Source of the DNA: Aeromonas aquatica
GTDB lineage: Bacteria > Pseudomonadota > Gammaproteobacteria > Enterobacterales > Aeromonadaceae
Assembly: GCF_000764655.1 (NCBI RefSeq)
Contig: NZ_JRGL01000012.1
Coordinates: forward strand, 113,448 to 177,447
Reading direction: 5' to 3'
Length of the DNA: 64,000 bases
The translations under genes and the position numbers were made by a program. A model generated the notes under the pieces. That model was not told where the DNA came from and searched no databases. It saw nothing but the letters and a program-made list of their open reading frames with translations. Shown one piece after another: positions 7,716-17,912 of this stretch. Every line of letters begins with the position of its first letter. Positions within the stretch are counted from its first letter, which is position 1.

Positions 7716-9257
7716 TCAGCTGTTGTTTTTCACGAACAGGGTCAGTTCCTGACCCGGCTTGAGGTTGTCACGCTTGCCGAGCTGATTCCAGCGCATCACG
7801 TCGTTGACGGCGACCTGGAAGCGGGCGGCGATGGAGGAGAGGGAGTCTCCGCGACGGACCTGATAGACCATGGACTTGTTGCTGCCCTTGCCCTGCTTGG
7901 GCCAGACCACCAGTTTCATGCCCGGCTTCAGGGCCGACTTGGCATTCAATCCGTTCCACTTGGCCAGATCGGTGTGTGCCACACCGTGCGCCTGGCTGAT
8001 GCTCCACAGGTTGTCACCGGAGCGCACCTGGTAGCTCACCTTGTTGCCACTGCGGCTGGCCAGCTGCTGCGGCTTGCTCTGGGCGACCTGGCTCGACGTG
8101 CCGCCGTTGGGGATCACCAGGCTCTGGCCACGGCGCAGGTTGGTGCCACGCAGGTTGTTGGCGAGCTTGAGCTGCTGCACGCTCACCCCGTGGTTCTGGG
8201 CGATGCGGGAGAGGGTATCGCCGCTGGTGACCTGATAGGAGCGCACGCCACGGGTGCGTTCACGCTTGGGCAGGTCGGCCAGCGCCAGCTCCAGGGTGTC
8301 GGCATATTCGACAGGCACCAGCAGGTTGTAAGGCCCCTGCGGCGACGTCGTGCCACGCTTGAGCGCGGGATTGAGTGCCTTGAGCTGGGAGGCTGACACC
8401 CCCGCCAACTGGGCGGCCACGTTCAGATCGATCTGACCACCGGTGTTGATGGTCCGCAGCTGCGGCTTGTTGGCCAGCACAGGCAGGGGGACATTGTACT
8501 TGTCCGCGTTGCGGATCATGTCCGCCATGGCCAGGATCTTGGGCACATACATCCGGGTCTCGCGGGGCAAGTCCAGGGACCAGTAGTCGGTCGGTCGACC
8601 GGCCTTCTGGTTGCGGATGATGGCGTTGCGCACCCGGCCTTCACCGGCGTTGTAGGCGGCCAGCGTCTGCAACCAGTCACCGTCGAAGAAGCGGTTCAAG
8701 TATTCCAGATAATCCAGCGCCGCATTGGTGGACGCAATCACATCGCGACGGCCGTCATACCAGTTGTCGTGGCGCAGGCCGAAGTTTCTGCCGGTGGCAG
8801 GCACAAATTGCCAAAGACCGACCGCATTGCTGCGGGAGCGGGCATTGGGATCGAAGGTGCTCTCGATCATGGGGATGGTAATAAGCTCCATTGGCAGCTC
8901 ACGCCGTTCGATTTCCTCTACCATCAGATACAGGTAGGGCTCAGCCCGGCTGGCAATGGTCGCCATATGCTTATCATTACGCAGTAACCAATCACGCTGT
9001 TGGCGGACCCGGGCATTATCATGCGAGTCCAGCTGCATATCATCGCTGATACGCACCCACAGGTTATCGGTGTCATCCATCTCTTCTAACTGCTCGTCGC
9101 CGAACAGCATTCTGGAAGAGTGTTTCTTGTACGTTTTCTTGCTGACTTGGGGGGATTTGATCGGCTCGATTGCCGTTACCGCCCGGTCATCCTGATGGCT
9201 CAGGTTTTGACAGCCGCTGAGAAACAGCGCTGCCAATAAGGCCGTTCGTAGCTTCAT
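7716..9257 (-). CDS. mltD: Membrane-bound lytic murein transglycosylase D
   Basis: Outer-membrane lipoprotein that cleaves peptidoglycan. The N-terminus MKLRTALLAALFLSGCQN has a lipobox (LSGC). The catalytic SLT domain (about residues 110-260) contains IPMIESTFDPNARSRSNAVG and AAYNAGEGRV. Three LysM carbohydrate-binding repeats follow, each opening with YQV(T/R)xGD: about residues 342-385, 407-450 and 465-508. E. coli MltD has two, so this version, 513 aa, is longer. Upstream 69 bp separate it from gloB on the same strand. The bidirectional terminator lies downstream. Confidence 0.95.
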   Translation of the reverse strand: MKLRTALLAALFLSGCQNLSHQDDRAVTAIEPIKSPQVSKKTYKKHSSRMLFGDEQLEEMDDTDNLWVRISDDMQLDSHDNARVRQQRDWLLRNDKHMATIASRAEPYLYLMVEEIERRELPMELITIPMIESTFDPNARSRSNAVGLWQFVPATGRNFGLRHDNWYDGRRDVIASTNAALDYLEYLNRFFDGDWLQTLAAYNAGEGRVRNAIIRNQKAGRPTDYWSLDLPRETRMYVPKILAMADMIRNADKYNVPLPVLANKPQLRTINTGGQIDLNVAAQLAGVSASQLKALNPALKRGTTSPQGPYNLLVPVEYADTLELALADLPKRERTRGVRSYQVTSGDTLSRIAQNHGVSVQQLKLANNLRGTNLRRGQSLVIPNGGTSSQVAQSKPQQLASRSGNKVSYQVRSGDNLWSISQAHGVAHTDLAKWNGLNAKSALKPGMKLVVWPKQGKGSNKSMVYQVRRGDSLSSIAARFQVAVNDVMRWNQLGKRDNLKPGQELTLFVKNNS

Positions 9258-9326
9258 CTCGCTCAGGTCATCTATTGAAAAACAGCTCGCATCATAAGGG
9301 GCAATGGCCCCCTGATCAAGGTTTGT

Positions 9327-10091
9327 TCAAAAAACGTCCTTCCAGCCCCGCAGCACGGCGAAGGTATCCTCTGGATTTTCCAAGCATTTAAGGGCGTATT
9401 TCTCAGCAGAAAATCTCACGGAATCCTGCTCGCAGCGTATGAAAACGTTGAAATGCCGTTCATCCCCCAGCCGAGAAGGGAGGCTCGGCAGACCCTGTTG
9501 GCGCAACTTGCTGATCACCCCGATCCGCTGCTGGATCGCCAGGTTGTCGGGTTCGACCGCGTGGGCGAAACGCAGGTTGGAGAGGGTGTACTCATGAGCA
9601 CAATAGAGGAGGGTGTCATCGGGCAGGGCCGCGAGCCGTTGCAGTGAATCGTGCATCTGGGCCGGGGTGCCTTCGAACAGACGGCCGCAGCCGGCGGAGA
9701 AGAGGGTATCGCCGCAAAACAGCATACCCTGACCGTGGTAGGCGATGTGACCCAGGGTGTGGCCGGGCACATGGATGACGTCCAGGCTCAGGCCATGCCA
9801 GTTGATCTGATCGCCATCTTCCAGCCACTGGCCGTGATGGTCCGGCATGGGATCCAGTTTCGGGCCATAGAGGCGGGCATGGGGGAAGTGGTGAAGCAGC
9901 TCGAGCACGCCGCCCACATGATCGCGATGGTGGTGGGTCAACAAGATGGCGTCGAGCTCTAGCCCCAGGGCCTCGAGCCGTTCCAGCACGGGCGCCGCCT
10001 CGCCCGGATCGACAACCAGGCAGTGATTCTCGTGTCGGATCAACCAGATGTAATTGTCACTGAAGGCTGGAACTGTGATGACGGTATACAT
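9327..10091 (-). CDS. gloB: Hydroxyacylglutathione hydrolase (glyoxalase II)
   Basis: Metallo-beta-lactamase-fold enzyme that hydrolyses S-D-lactoylglutathione to D-lactate and glutathione, the second step of methylglyoxal detoxification. The metal-binding motif THHHRDHVGG is intact, followed by VPGHTLGHIAY, FCGDTLFSAGCGRLFEG and YCAHEYTLSN. At 254 aa it has normal GloB length. It is divergent from the yafS methyltransferase gene, as in E. coli. Confidence 0.95.
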   Translation of the reverse strand: MYTVITVPAFSDNYIWLIRHENHCLVVDPGEAAPVLERLEALGLELDAILLTHHHRDHVGGVLELLHHFPHARLYGPKLDPMPDHHGQWLEDGDQINWHGLSLDVIHVPGHTLGHIAYHGQGMLFCGDTLFSAGCGRLFEGTPAQMHDSLQRLAALPDDTLLYCAHEYTLSNLRFAHAVEPDNLAIQQRIGVISKLRQQGLPSLPSRLGDERHFNVFIRCEQDSVRFSAEKYALKCLENPEDTFAVLRGWKDVF

Positions 10092-10172
10092 GAGTCGGTT
10101 TCTCTTTGTGTTCTCTTTATGGGAGGGATCTTATATAACAGAATGGCGTTTGAACCCCGGATTGGTCCCATT

Positions 10173-10895
10173 ATGCAGCTGGCACGTACCGAACAACAGA
10201 TCGAGATCCCGACCAGCTGGTCAGCGCTGCCCATGGGGGATTGGGTGGCGGCCGAAATCCAGGAACGGCTCGATAACTGGTGCCCGCACCTGTTTGGTTA
10301 TCATCTGCTGAAAATTGGCGCCCTGAGTGCCGAGCTCTCCTGCGGGAACTCCTCCATCCGTCATCAGATTGGCATTGCCCCCGACGGCAGACCGCTGGAT
10401 ATCAAGGGCGATCCCCTGGCCTTGCCAGTACGATCCGGCAGCGTGGATGCCTGTCTGCTCGCCCATTGCCTCGATTTTTCACCGGATCCCCATCAGGTGC
10501 TGCGCGAGGCTGAGCGGGTGTTGACCGAGGATGGCTGGCTCATCGTCAGCGGCTATAACCCCGCCAGTCTGGTGGGGCTTGGCCATTACCTGCCGATGAT
10601 GCGCCAGCGTCTGCCCTGGTCGGCGCGCATGTTCACCCCGCTGCGGGTGACCGACTGGCTGCAGTTGCTGGGGTGCGAGGTGATGTTTGACGAGCGCTTC
10701 GGCTTCTCTTTTATGGGCAAGCAGAGCCGGATCGGCTGGTGGCGAGAGAGTCTTGGGCAGGACTATTGCCGGCCCCTGGCCTCGGTCTATGTAATAGCCG
10801 CCCGCAAGCGGCGCTTTCCCATCACGCCGGTGCGCCGTCGCTGGCGTCTGCCCGAGTCGATAGCGGCGCCGGGCATGGCGCGTCAGGGCTGGTAG
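10173..10895 (+). CDS. yafS: YafS-like class I SAM-dependent methyltransferase
   Basis: Predicted methyltransferase resembling E. coli YafS. Conserved stretches are LFGYHLLKIGALSAELSC, VDACLLAHCLDFSPDPHQVL and REAERVLTEDGWLIVSGYNP. The ATG at 10173 aligns with the YafS N-terminus. A longer frame to 10023 overlaps gloB and crosses a TATATA-rich segment (10131-10138) that more likely belongs to the promoter. The product is about 240 aa. The substrate is unknown. It is divergent from gloB and convergent with rnhA. Confidence 0.85.
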   Translation: MQLARTEQQIEIPTSWSALPMGDWVAAEIQERLDNWCPHLFGYHLLKIGALSAELSCGNSSIRHQIGIAPDGRPLDIKGDPLALPVRSGSVDACLLAHCLDFSPDPHQVLREAERVLTEDGWLIVSGYNPASLVGLGHYLPMMRQRLPWSARMFTPLRVTDWLQLLGCEVMFDERFGFSFMGKQSRIGWWRESLGQDYCRPLASVYVIAARKRRFPITPVRRRWRLPESIAAPGMARQGW

Positions 10896-10926
10896 CAGGC
10901 GTTAATAGCCGGGCGGCACCAGAGCC

Positions 10927-11391
10927 TCAGGGTTGATAGCCCGTGTCTTCGGCGAGTTGTTTGCCGCTGGCGGCATCGCGTGCCAGTACATCGCAGCGTT
11001 CGTTCTCCGGGTGGCCAGAGTGCCCCTTGACCCAGAGCCACTCTATCTGATGGCGGCTCGCCTCCGCATCCAGTGCCTGCCAGAGATCCACGTTCTTGAC
11101 CGGTTGGCGGTTTGACGTCATCCAGCCTTTCTTCTTCCAGCCGATGATCCACTGGGTGATCCCCTGGCGCACATACTGGCTGTCGGTGGTGAGGCGAACC
11201 AGGCAGGGCTCGTTCAGGGTACGCAGTCCCATGATGGCGGCCATCAGCTCCATCCGGTTGTTGGTGGTCAGCCGATAGCCTCCCGCCAATTCCTTGCGAT
11301 GTTTGCCATAGACCATGACGGCGCCATAGCCACCGGGGCCCGGATTGCCGAGACAGGAACCATCCGTATATAAATCAATCTGTTTTTGCAT
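10927..11391 (-). CDS. rnhA: Ribonuclease HI
   Basis: Endonuclease that degrades the RNA strand of RNA-DNA hybrids, 154 aa. It opens with [20 protein letters not shown] (first catalytic Asp), followed by [10 protein letters not shown] (Glu), TDSQYV (Asp) and [14 protein letters not shown] (His and Asp), so the DEDD set is complete. It is divergent from dnaQ with 53 bp between the start codons, the arrangement found in E. coli. Confidence 0.97.
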   Translation of the reverse strand: MQKQIDLYTDGSCLGNPGPGGYGAVMVYGKHRKELAGGYRLTTNNRMELMAAIMGLRTLNEPCLVRLTTDSQYVRQGITQWIIGWKKKGWMTSNRQPVKNVDLWQALDAEASRHQIEWLWVKGHSGHPENERCDVLARDAASGKQLAEDTGYQP

Positions 11392-11444
11392 GGTGCTTGA
11401 GGGTAAACTAGCGAGTAAAACCGAAGTTTGACATAGATTGGATC

Positions 11445-12179
11445 ATGAACACACCCCAACTGAATCGCCAGATCATTCTGGATACTGAAACCACAGGTAT
11501 GAACACGGCAGGCGGTCCCGTCTACCTCGGGCACCGCATCATCGAGATCGGCTGTGTGGAGGTGATCAACCGCAAACTGACCGGCAACCATTTCCATGTC
11601 TATATCAAGCCGGATCGACTGGTGGACCCCGAGGCCATCGCGGTGCACGGTATCACCGATGCCTTCCTGGTCGACAAGCCCGCCTTTAGCCAGATAGCGG
11701 ACGACTTCATCGAGTTCATCCGCGGCGCCGAGCTCATCGCCCACAACGCGCCCTTCGACGTGGGCTTCATGGACTACGAGTTCAGCAAGCTTGGCCTGAG
11801 CTTCAAGACGGCGGATATCTGCGGCATCACCGATACCCTGGCGATGGCGCGGGATCTCTTCCCCGGCAAGCGTAACAACCTGGACGTGCTCTGCGATCGC
11901 TACGGCATCGACAACTCTCACCGCACCCTGCATGGGGCCTTGCTCGATGCGGAGATCCTGGCCGACGTCTATCTGCTGATGACGGGTGGCCAGACCAAGC
12001 TTAATCTGGCCAGCGAGAGCAGTGAAAACGACAGCAACCAGGACACCGGGATCCGCCGGCTGGAGAGCAACCGCCCGCCGCTCAAGGTGATCCGAGCCAG
12101 TGACGAGGTGGTGGCGACTCACGAGGGACGGCTCGATCTGGTGCAGAAGAAGGGAGGCGCCTGCCTGTGGCGGCAATGA
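11445..12179 (+). CDS. dnaQ: DNA polymerase III epsilon subunit (proofreading exonuclease)
   Basis: The 3'-5' proofreading exonuclease of the replicative polymerase, 244 aa. ExoI motif: QIILDTETTGMN. ExoII: AHNAPFDVGFMDYE. ExoIII: HRTLHGALLDAEILADVY. These give the DEDDh catalytic set. The C-terminal tail includes the linker that contacts the alpha subunit. The end overlaps the start of the next gene. Confidence 0.97.
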   Translation: MNTPQLNRQIILDTETTGMNTAGGPVYLGHRIIEIGCVEVINRKLTGNHFHVYIKPDRLVDPEAIAVHGITDAFLVDKPAFSQIADDFIEFIRGAELIAHNAPFDVGFMDYEFSKLGLSFKTADICGITDTLAMARDLFPGKRNNLDVLCDRYGIDNSHRTLHGALLDAEILADVYLLMTGGQTKLNLASESSENDSNQDTGIRRLESNRPPLKVIRASDEVVATHEGRLDLVQKKGGACLWRQ

Positions 12180-13432
12180 GCCCATTTTGGGGCGGGTTGC
12201 TGCTGGCCTCGCTGTCGCTCCCGATGGCGACTATGGCCAACGAGGTGTTTGCCCCCTCCGACATTCCGCTGCTCGACAACCGCTTTCGCATCGATTACGG
12301 GGTGAAGGAGATCACCTTCATCATCAAACGCAAGCCGGGTACCCCCTCGGTGATCCTGGTGCAACCCGATGGCAGCAAGCTCTATGTGGGCAAGGTCACG
12401 CCACCGGACGTAGGCTGGCTGGCGCAGCAGGATCAGGATCTCATTACTGTCCGCAATCCCATGGCGGGCCCCTGGCAAGCCATTGGCGGGGTCGACCCCG
12501 ATAACCGGGTGCGGCTGCTGTCTGACATCCGGCTCGAGAGCGAGCCGCTGCCGTCCCGACTCTATCAGGGGGAGCGGGTCAAGCTGCAATCCCGGCTGCT
12601 GATCGATGGTGCGGCGCCCGGGGCTGGCTATTACCTCTCCGATCTCGGCATGACGGTGAAGCTGCAGCAGTTTGGGGAGGGCGACCCGAGCGGGGAGCCT
12701 CTGTTTGAGGAGACCCTTGGCCGCTATCTGGACGATGGCAAGGGGCTCGACGAGGTGCCGGGTGATGGCGTCATGACCGCCGAGGCCGTGCTGGACGTCC
12801 CGGCCGGCAAGTATCGCGCCCTCTACAGCACCGGCAACCAGGTGTTCTCCCGCGCTCAGTCACAGCAGGTGCTGCTCTATCCCTGGCCGGTCAGTTACAC
12901 CCTGGCGGCGCCCTCGGGTGAGGCGGGGGCCAAGCTCTCCTTGCTCATTGATGCCGACGAGCTGGATCCGGCCTCGGTGGCTATCCAGGGCAAGGCCGTC
13001 AACAGCACGGGGGAGAGCCTGGCGTTCAATGCGGTGGCGAGTGAACCTCGCATCAGCATCGATCTCCCCACCCTCAAGGCGGTGGGGCAGTACAAGGTCG
13101 AGGCAACCCTGTTTGGCACGACCCGGCTCGGGCGTGAAATTCAACTGCAGCTGCCGACCAAGTCGTTCAACATACTGCCGGTGCTGGCACCCGAGCCCTC
13201 TGCGGCCTCAGCCACCCCGGTGGTGACACCGGTCGAGCCGCAACCTGAGGAGCAGGACAGCAGCTGGCTGCCCTGGGCCTTGGGAGGCGGCGGTGTCCTG
13301 CTGCTGCTTGGGGCGGGCGGCGTTATCGTGCTGCAAAAGCGCCGGACCCTGCACAAGGCGATGGCGGCGCAAAAGGCGCAGGGCGAGGCCGCACCTGCGC
13401 CCACGCTGGACCTGAACCTGCCGGAGCAGTAG
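12167..13432 (+). CDS. TIGR03503-like membrane-anchored protein
   Basis: Predicted envelope protein of about 421 aa that I associate with the TIGR03503 family of Vibrio/Shewanella/Aeromonas; its function is unknown. It has an N-terminal signal peptide (cleavage near ATMA-NE), a large predicted periplasmic region rich in beta-type sequence, a Pro/Glu-rich linker near residue 350, one transmembrane helix (WALGGGGVLLLLGAGGVIVL) and a short basic cytoplasmic tail. The GTG at 12167 is favoured by AGGGAGG at 12151-12157; the ATG at 12176 would give a stop-start overlap with dnaQ. Either way it is translationally linked to dnaQ. Confidence 0.7.
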   Translation: MAAMSPFWGGLLLASLSLPMATMANEVFAPSDIPLLDNRFRIDYGVKEITFIIKRKPGTPSVILVQPDGSKLYVGKVTPPDVGWLAQQDQDLITVRNPMAGPWQAIGGVDPDNRVRLLSDIRLESEPLPSRLYQGERVKLQSRLLIDGAAPGAGYYLSDLGMTVKLQQFGEGDPSGEPLFEETLGRYLDDGKGLDEVPGDGVMTAEAVLDVPAGKYRALYSTGNQVFSRAQSQQVLLYPWPVSYTLAAPSGEAGAKLSLLIDADELDPASVAIQGKAVNSTGESLAFNAVASEPRISIDLPTLKAVGQYKVEATLFGTTRLGREIQLQLPTKSFNILPVLAPEPSAASATPVVTPVEPQPEEQDSSWLPWALGGGGVLLLLGAGGVIVLQKRRTLHKAMAAQKAQGEAAPAPTLDLNLPEQ

Positions 13433-13449
13433 GCCTAACGCTGGTTGTG

Positions 13450-13477
13450 AAAAAGCCGCCCGAGTGGGCGGCTTTTT
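13450..13477. terminator. Bidirectional terminator
   Basis: Perfect 12-bp stem AAAAAGCCGCCC / GGGCGGCTTTTT with a 4-base loop between two converging genes. Confidence 0.9.
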
Positions 13478-13502
13478 CATGAGAAACCAGCACCAGGGCG
13501 GC

Positions 13503-15020
13503 TCAGTGCGCACCTATATAGATGTCCTTGTGCTGTTCGCGGATGTCGAGAAACTTGTCCAGATTGGCCAGCATCAGCGTCACCAGCTGCGGGTCGAAGT
13601 GCTGACCCCGTTCGGTTTCGATAAGCTCCAGCACGCGGTCCAGCGGCCAGGCCTGCTTGTAGCAGCGATCCGATCCCAGGGCATCGAACACGTCGGCCAG
13701 CGCGACTATCCGCCCCTCCAGCGGGATGGCCTCGCCCCGGAGCCCGCGGGGATAGCCGCTGCCATTCCATTTCTCATGGTGGCTGCCGGCGATGGTGGCG
13801 CCTATCTGGAACAGCGCCAGATCGCTGCCGGAGAGCATGTCCTGCCCCAATTGCGCGTGGGTCTTCATGATCTCCCACTCTTCCGGTGTGAGCTTGCCCG
13901 GCTTGTGCAAGATGGCATCCGGGATCCCCACTTTGCCGATGTCGTGCAGGGGAGAGGCGCGTTTGATGAGTTCGCAGCGCTCCTCGTTCATGCCGAGCAG
14001 CTGGCAGAACAGCTCGGTATAGAGTGCCACCCGCTTGACGTGCAGGCCGGATTCCTTGGAGCGGGTTTCCACCAGTTCACCGATGCGGTAGATGATCTCG
14101 CGCTGGTTGTCGCCGATGACCTCGTTGAGCCGGATGTTTTCCAGCGCCACTATGATGTTCTCGGTAAACAGACTCAGCAGGCCTGTGTCCATCTGGTTGA
14201 GGGGGCGGAAAGTTTCGATGTGGAACAGCAGGTGGTGGCGGGCATTCTGGCAGTAGAGCACCATCTGGTTGCCGTCGTAGACGTTGGCACCCCTGGTCAT
14301 GGCGTGACGCAGAATGACGGGTGCCTCGCTCAGTCGCAGGGGCGGCTCATCGCTGAGCAGGGGTTCGAGCTCCTGATCCCGGACCTCGTAGGCCAGGTGC
14401 TTCACATCGTAGATCTGGGAGTCTTCCAGATTGAGCAGGGCGCTGAGCTGGGTCTGGGCCCCCTCGACGAACTGACGCAGTGCCCGCTGCTCGAAGATCC
14501 CCTTGGACGCCTCTATGACCTTCTCCAGTCCCTGTCGATTGCTCTCCAGGGTGCGGATATCCCGGTAGGAGCGCAGGCTGGCGCGCAGCAGGGTGCGCAA
14601 CTTCTGGGAGGTGAGCTCGGTCTTGTCTTTGTAGTCGTTGATGTCGTAGTTGGTGACGACGTCATCCTCCGGTGCCTGACCGGGCTGGCCGGTCCGCAGT
14701 ACGATGCGCACCATCTTGTTTTGCAGCTCGTCGCGTACGAACTTCACCACCTCGAGACCGGCGTCATCAGCCTCCATGACCACATCGAGCAGCAGCAAGG
14801 CGAGATCCGAGGTCGTGGCGAGCAGTGCCTTGGCCTCGGCGGCCGAATAGGCGTGCAGAAAATCAATGGGCTTGCCGTCGAATTCAAATTTGCTCAGGGT
14901 GATCTTGGTGATGCGGTGCACTTCCGGCTCATCATCCACAATCATCACCTTCCAGCCGGCTTGTCGCGATACGGGCAGGGGCAGATCGTCGTCGTCAATA
15001 ATCAGGATTTGATCATCCAT
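13503..15020 (-). CDS. Response regulator with DUF3369-type middle domain and HD-GYP output
   Basis: A c-di-GMP phosphodiesterase-type response regulator, about 505 aa. The receiver domain comes first (VMIVDDEPEVHRIT, phospho-acceptor Asp in LLLLDVVM). The middle section of about 150 aa corresponds to the DUF3369 region usually found in this architecture. The C-terminal HD-GYP domain carries HDIGKVGIPDAILHKPGKLT and HHEKWNGSGYPRGL. The ATG at 15020 has AGGAT in front and begins MDDQILIIDDDD; the longer frame to 15065 lacks support. No kinase gene is adjacent, so its partner is unknown. Confidence 0.9.
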   Translation of the reverse strand: MDDQILIIDDDDLPLPVSRQAGWKVMIVDDEPEVHRITKITLSKFEFDGKPIDFLHAYSAAEAKALLATTSDLALLLLDVVMEADDAGLEVVKFVRDELQNKMVRIVLRTGQPGQAPEDDVVTNYDINDYKDKTELTSQKLRTLLRASLRSYRDIRTLESNRQGLEKVIEASKGIFEQRALRQFVEGAQTQLSALLNLEDSQIYDVKHLAYEVRDQELEPLLSDEPPLRLSEAPVILRHAMTRGANVYDGNQMVLYCQNARHHLLFHIETFRPLNQMDTGLLSLFTENIIVALENIRLNEVIGDNQREIIYRIGELVETRSKESGLHVKRVALYTELFCQLLGMNEERCELIKRASPLHDIGKVGIPDAILHKPGKLTPEEWEIMKTHAQLGQDMLSGSDLALFQIGATIAGSHHEKWNGSGYPRGLRGEAIPLEGRIVALADVFDALGSDRCYKQAWPLDRVLELIETERGQHFDPQLVTLMLANLDKFLDIREQHKDIYIGAH

Positions 15021-15152
15021 TATGCAATCCTGTTTGTGATCCTGTGCATACCTTAACTGCTTCATTAAAGATAGGAAACGGATAGATTTACAAAATTTGA
15101 TCCAGCTGGCGTCTCTTTTTTCGCCTCGGTAGCACGAGTGATTCAGGCATAA

Positions 15153-15179
15153 AAAACGCCTCCACGAGGGAGGCGTTTT
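15153..15179. terminator. Terminator downstream of fadE
   Basis: AAAACGCCTCC (15153-15163) pairs with GGAGGCGTTTT (15169-15179). It lies just behind the fadE stop on the minus strand and also behind the promoter side of the HD-GYP gene. Confidence 0.8.
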
Positions 15180-15196
15180 ACTGCTCAGGGTCGGAC

Positions 15197-17653
15197 TCAG
15201 GCTGCTCTGTGATAGGCAGATGGCTCGAACAGCGACTTGTTGGCGACGAGATCGATGGGGTCGAAGTCATCGACGTTGATGGTCTGCAGACGGCTCTGCT
15301 CGGCACGGCGCAGCAGCTCGGCCTCGGCCGGGTTGATGACCCCCAGCGCCAACCCCTCGTCGGCGACCTTGTCCAACTGGGTGAAGGGGCGCTTGCGACC
15401 GTCTGCCTTGCAGATCTTCTCGAACAGCGGCTCGGCGGCCAGCACGTCTTCGAGCGCCTGCTCCAGCAGGCCGAAGGGATTGCCCTCCTCGCGGGTGAGG
15501 TACTGCCCTTCGGCCAGACGACTGCGGGTGGCACTCGGGGTCTGCAGCAGACGGGCGACTTGCTGGTCCAGCTTGTCGCTCGGACGTTTCAGATCCCGAC
15601 CCAGCGGCAGCACTATGACGCGCAGGGCCAGCCCAATCCAGCGGTTCGGGAAGTTGCGCAGCAACTCATCGATCGCTTCCTGCGCCTTGAACATGGCATC
15701 TTGCAGTGCCCAGTGCAGCAGCGGCAGATCCGCCTGCTGGCGACCCTCGTCCTGATAGCGCTTGAGGGCGCTGGAGGCCAGATAGAGCTGGCTCAGCACG
15801 TCGCCGAGACGGGCGGAGACCCGCTCCTTGCGCTTGAGCTCGCCGCCCAGGGTGCCCATCGCCATGTCGGACAGGAAGGCGAGGTTGGCGGAGAGACGGG
15901 TCAGCTGCTGATAGTAGCCCTTGGTCTGGTCCTTGAACGGCGCCGCCGCCAGCTTGGCGCCGGTCAGGCCCAGCCAGAAGCTGCGCACCAGGTTGCTGAT
16001 GGCGAAGCCGACGTGGCTGAACATCGCCTTGTCGAACTCCTTGAGCGCCACTTCCTTGTCCGGGTGGCTGGCGGCCAGCATCTCCGGCAACACATAGGGA
16101 TGGCAGCGGATGGCGCCTTGACCGTAGATGATCATGCTGCGGGTCAGGATGTTGGCCCCCTCGACGGTCACCGCGATGGGGGCGCCCTGATAGCCGCGAG
16201 CCAGGTAGTTGTTCGGGCCCATGCAGATCGCCTTGCCACCGTGGATGTCCATGGCATCGATGACGCACTTCTGGGCACGGTCGGTGAGGTGGTACTTGAC
16301 GATGGCGGAGATGACCGAGGGTTTCTCCCCCAGATCGATGCCGGTGACCGTCAGCTTGGCGGCGGCCCCCATGATGTAGGCGTTGCCACCCAGGCGAGCG
16401 AGCGGCTCTTCGATCCCCTCCATCTTGCCGATGGGCAGCTTGAACTGGCGGCGAATGCGGCTGTAGGCGCCGCTCGCCAGGGCCAGCATCTTGACGCCGC
16501 CTGTGCTGTTGGAGGGCAGGGTGATACCGCGGCCGACCGACAGACACTCCACCAGCATGCGCCAGCCCTGGCCGGCCATGGCCGGGCCGCCGATGATGAA
16601 GTCGAGCGGCACGAACACCTCTTCACCGCGGGTCGGACCGTTCTGGAACGGCACGTTGAGCGGGAAGTGACGGCGGCCAATCTCGACTCCCTTGATGTGA
16701 GTCGGGATCAGGGCGCAGGTGATGCCGAGATCGATTTCTTCACCCAGCAGGTGATCCGGGTCACGCAACTTGAACGCCAGTCCCAGCACGGTGGCAATGG
16801 GGGCGAGCGTGATGTAGCGCTTGTTCCAGGTCAGGCGCATGCCGAGCACCTCTTCCCCTTCCCATTCGCCCTTGCAGACGATGCCGAAGTCCGGGATGGA
16901 GCCCGCATCCGAACCCGCTTCCGGGCTGGTCAGGGCGAAACAGGGGATCTCCTTGCCAATCGCCAGACGCGGCAGGTAGTGGTCCTTTTGCTCCTCGGTG
17001 CCGTAGTGTTGCAGCAGCTCGCCCGGCCCTAAGGAGTTGGGCACGCCGACGGTGGAGGCGAGCACGGCGCTGGCGCCGCACAGCTTTTGCAGCACGCAGG
17101 ACTGGGCATAGGCGGAAAATTCCAGGCCACCGTACTTCTTCTTGATGATCATGGCGAAGAACTTGTGGTCCTTCAGGTATTGCCATACCTCGGGGGAGAG
17201 ATCGGCGCGCTCGTGGGTCACTTCCCAGTCGTCGACCATGCGACAGACTTCTTCGACCGGGCCATCCATGAAGGCCTGTTCCTCGGCGCTGAGGGTGCTG
17301 ACCGGAATGGCGTGCAGCTTTTTCCAGTTCGGGTTGCCGGCAAAGAGGTCGGCTTCCCACCAGGTGGTGCCCGCCTCGATGGCCTCTTTCTCGGTACGAG
17401 ACATCTCCGGCATGATGGACTTGTAGATCTTGAACAGGGGTCTGGTCAGTTGATTACGGCGAAACTCCACCAGATTCAACGGGATGGCAACCAGGGCGAA
17501 GAGTACCCAGATCAACAGGGGGACCTGGCCATAGAAGGCACCTATGACCAATGCGGCCGCCGTGGCCAGCGTGGAGGTGAACAGAGACGCCCGGCGATAA
17601 GCCATGGCGCCGATCACCAGGATCACTCCGAGCAGAGTGAGGGTCGTCGTCAT
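15197..17653 (-). CDS. fadE: Acyl-CoA dehydrogenase FadE
   Basis: First enzyme of fatty-acid beta-oxidation, oxidising acyl-CoA to trans-2-enoyl-CoA with FAD. At about 818 aa it has the long FadE architecture rather than the short 380-aa form. Two hydrophobic N-terminal segments (within the first 55 residues) anchor it to the membrane. The core includes [15 protein letters not shown] and later [19 protein letters not shown]. The ATG at 17653 has AAGGAG upstream; the longer frame to 17755 runs over a likely FadR operator. It is divergent from gmhA, and yafJ follows gmhA, the same set as in E. coli. Confidence 0.95.
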   Translation of the reverse strand: MTTTLTLLGVILVIGAMAYRRASLFTSTLATAAALVIGAFYGQVPLLIWVLFALVAIPLNLVEFRRNQLTRPLFKIYKSIMPEMSRTEKEAIEAGTTWWEADLFAGNPNWKKLHAIPVSTLSAEEQAFMDGPVEEVCRMVDDWEVTHERADLSPEVWQYLKDHKFFAMIIKKKYGGLEFSAYAQSCVLQKLCGASAVLASTVGVPNSLGPGELLQHYGTEEQKDHYLPRLAIGKEIPCFALTSPEAGSDAGSIPDFGIVCKGEWEGEEVLGMRLTWNKRYITLAPIATVLGLAFKLRDPDHLLGEEIDLGITCALIPTHIKGVEIGRRHFPLNVPFQNGPTRGEEVFVPLDFIIGGPAMAGQGWRMLVECLSVGRGITLPSNSTGGVKMLALASGAYSRIRRQFKLPIGKMEGIEEPLARLGGNAYIMGAAAKLTVTGIDLGEKPSVISAIVKYHLTDRAQKCVIDAMDIHGGKAICMGPNNYLARGYQGAPIAVTVEGANILTRSMIIYGQGAIRCHPYVLPEMLAASHPDKEVALKEFDKAMFSHVGFAISNLVRSFWLGLTGAKLAAAPFKDQTKGYYQQLTRLSANLAFLSDMAMGTLGGELKRKERVSARLGDVLSQLYLASSALKRYQDEGRQQADLPLLHWALQDAMFKAQEAIDELLRNFPNRWIGLALRVIVLPLGRDLKRPSDKLDQQVARLLQTPSATRSRLAEGQYLTREEGNPFGLLEQALEDVLAAEPLFEKICKADGRKRPFTQLDKVADEGLALGVINPAEAELLRRAEQSRLQTINVDDFDPIDLVANKSLFEPSAYHRAA

Positions 17654-17708
17654 TTTTCGCTCCTTGCATGAGTTGCCGAAATTGTGTGGAGAGTGGGTTA
17701 ACTGATCC

Positions 17709-17724
17709 AGAGGTCTGACCTGTT
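17709..17724 (-). promoter_or_regulatory. fadE: Likely FadR operator upstream of fadE
   Basis: AGAGGTCTGACCTGTT matches most positions of the FadR consensus (AnCTGGTCnGACnTGTT type). It sits about 56-71 bp upstream of the fadE start. Known: FadR represses fadE in related bacteria until long-chain acyl-CoA binds it. Binding here is inferred. Confidence 0.6.
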
Positions 17725-17912
17725 GGATGTGGCCCCAGTTGTAATTCATGTGCACAAACTTATCAAGCTGTTTACAAGCTCGTTACCTTGAGGCCGTGAT
17801 CGGCCTAACGTCTCGCGGGGGCATCTTGGCGGGCAGGGGGGCGACGGCGAGATTGGCTTGTGCGACAATGAGCCGACCCTATGTTGGACGATACAAAGAG
17901 ACATCAGACGCC

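Noticed and set aside
13464..15056. 530-codon plus-strand ORF
   Set aside because: Antisense shadow of the HD-GYP response regulator, caused by high GC content.
15209..17032. 607-codon plus-strand ORF
   Set aside because: Antisense shadow of fadE; the fadE frame has clear family motifs.
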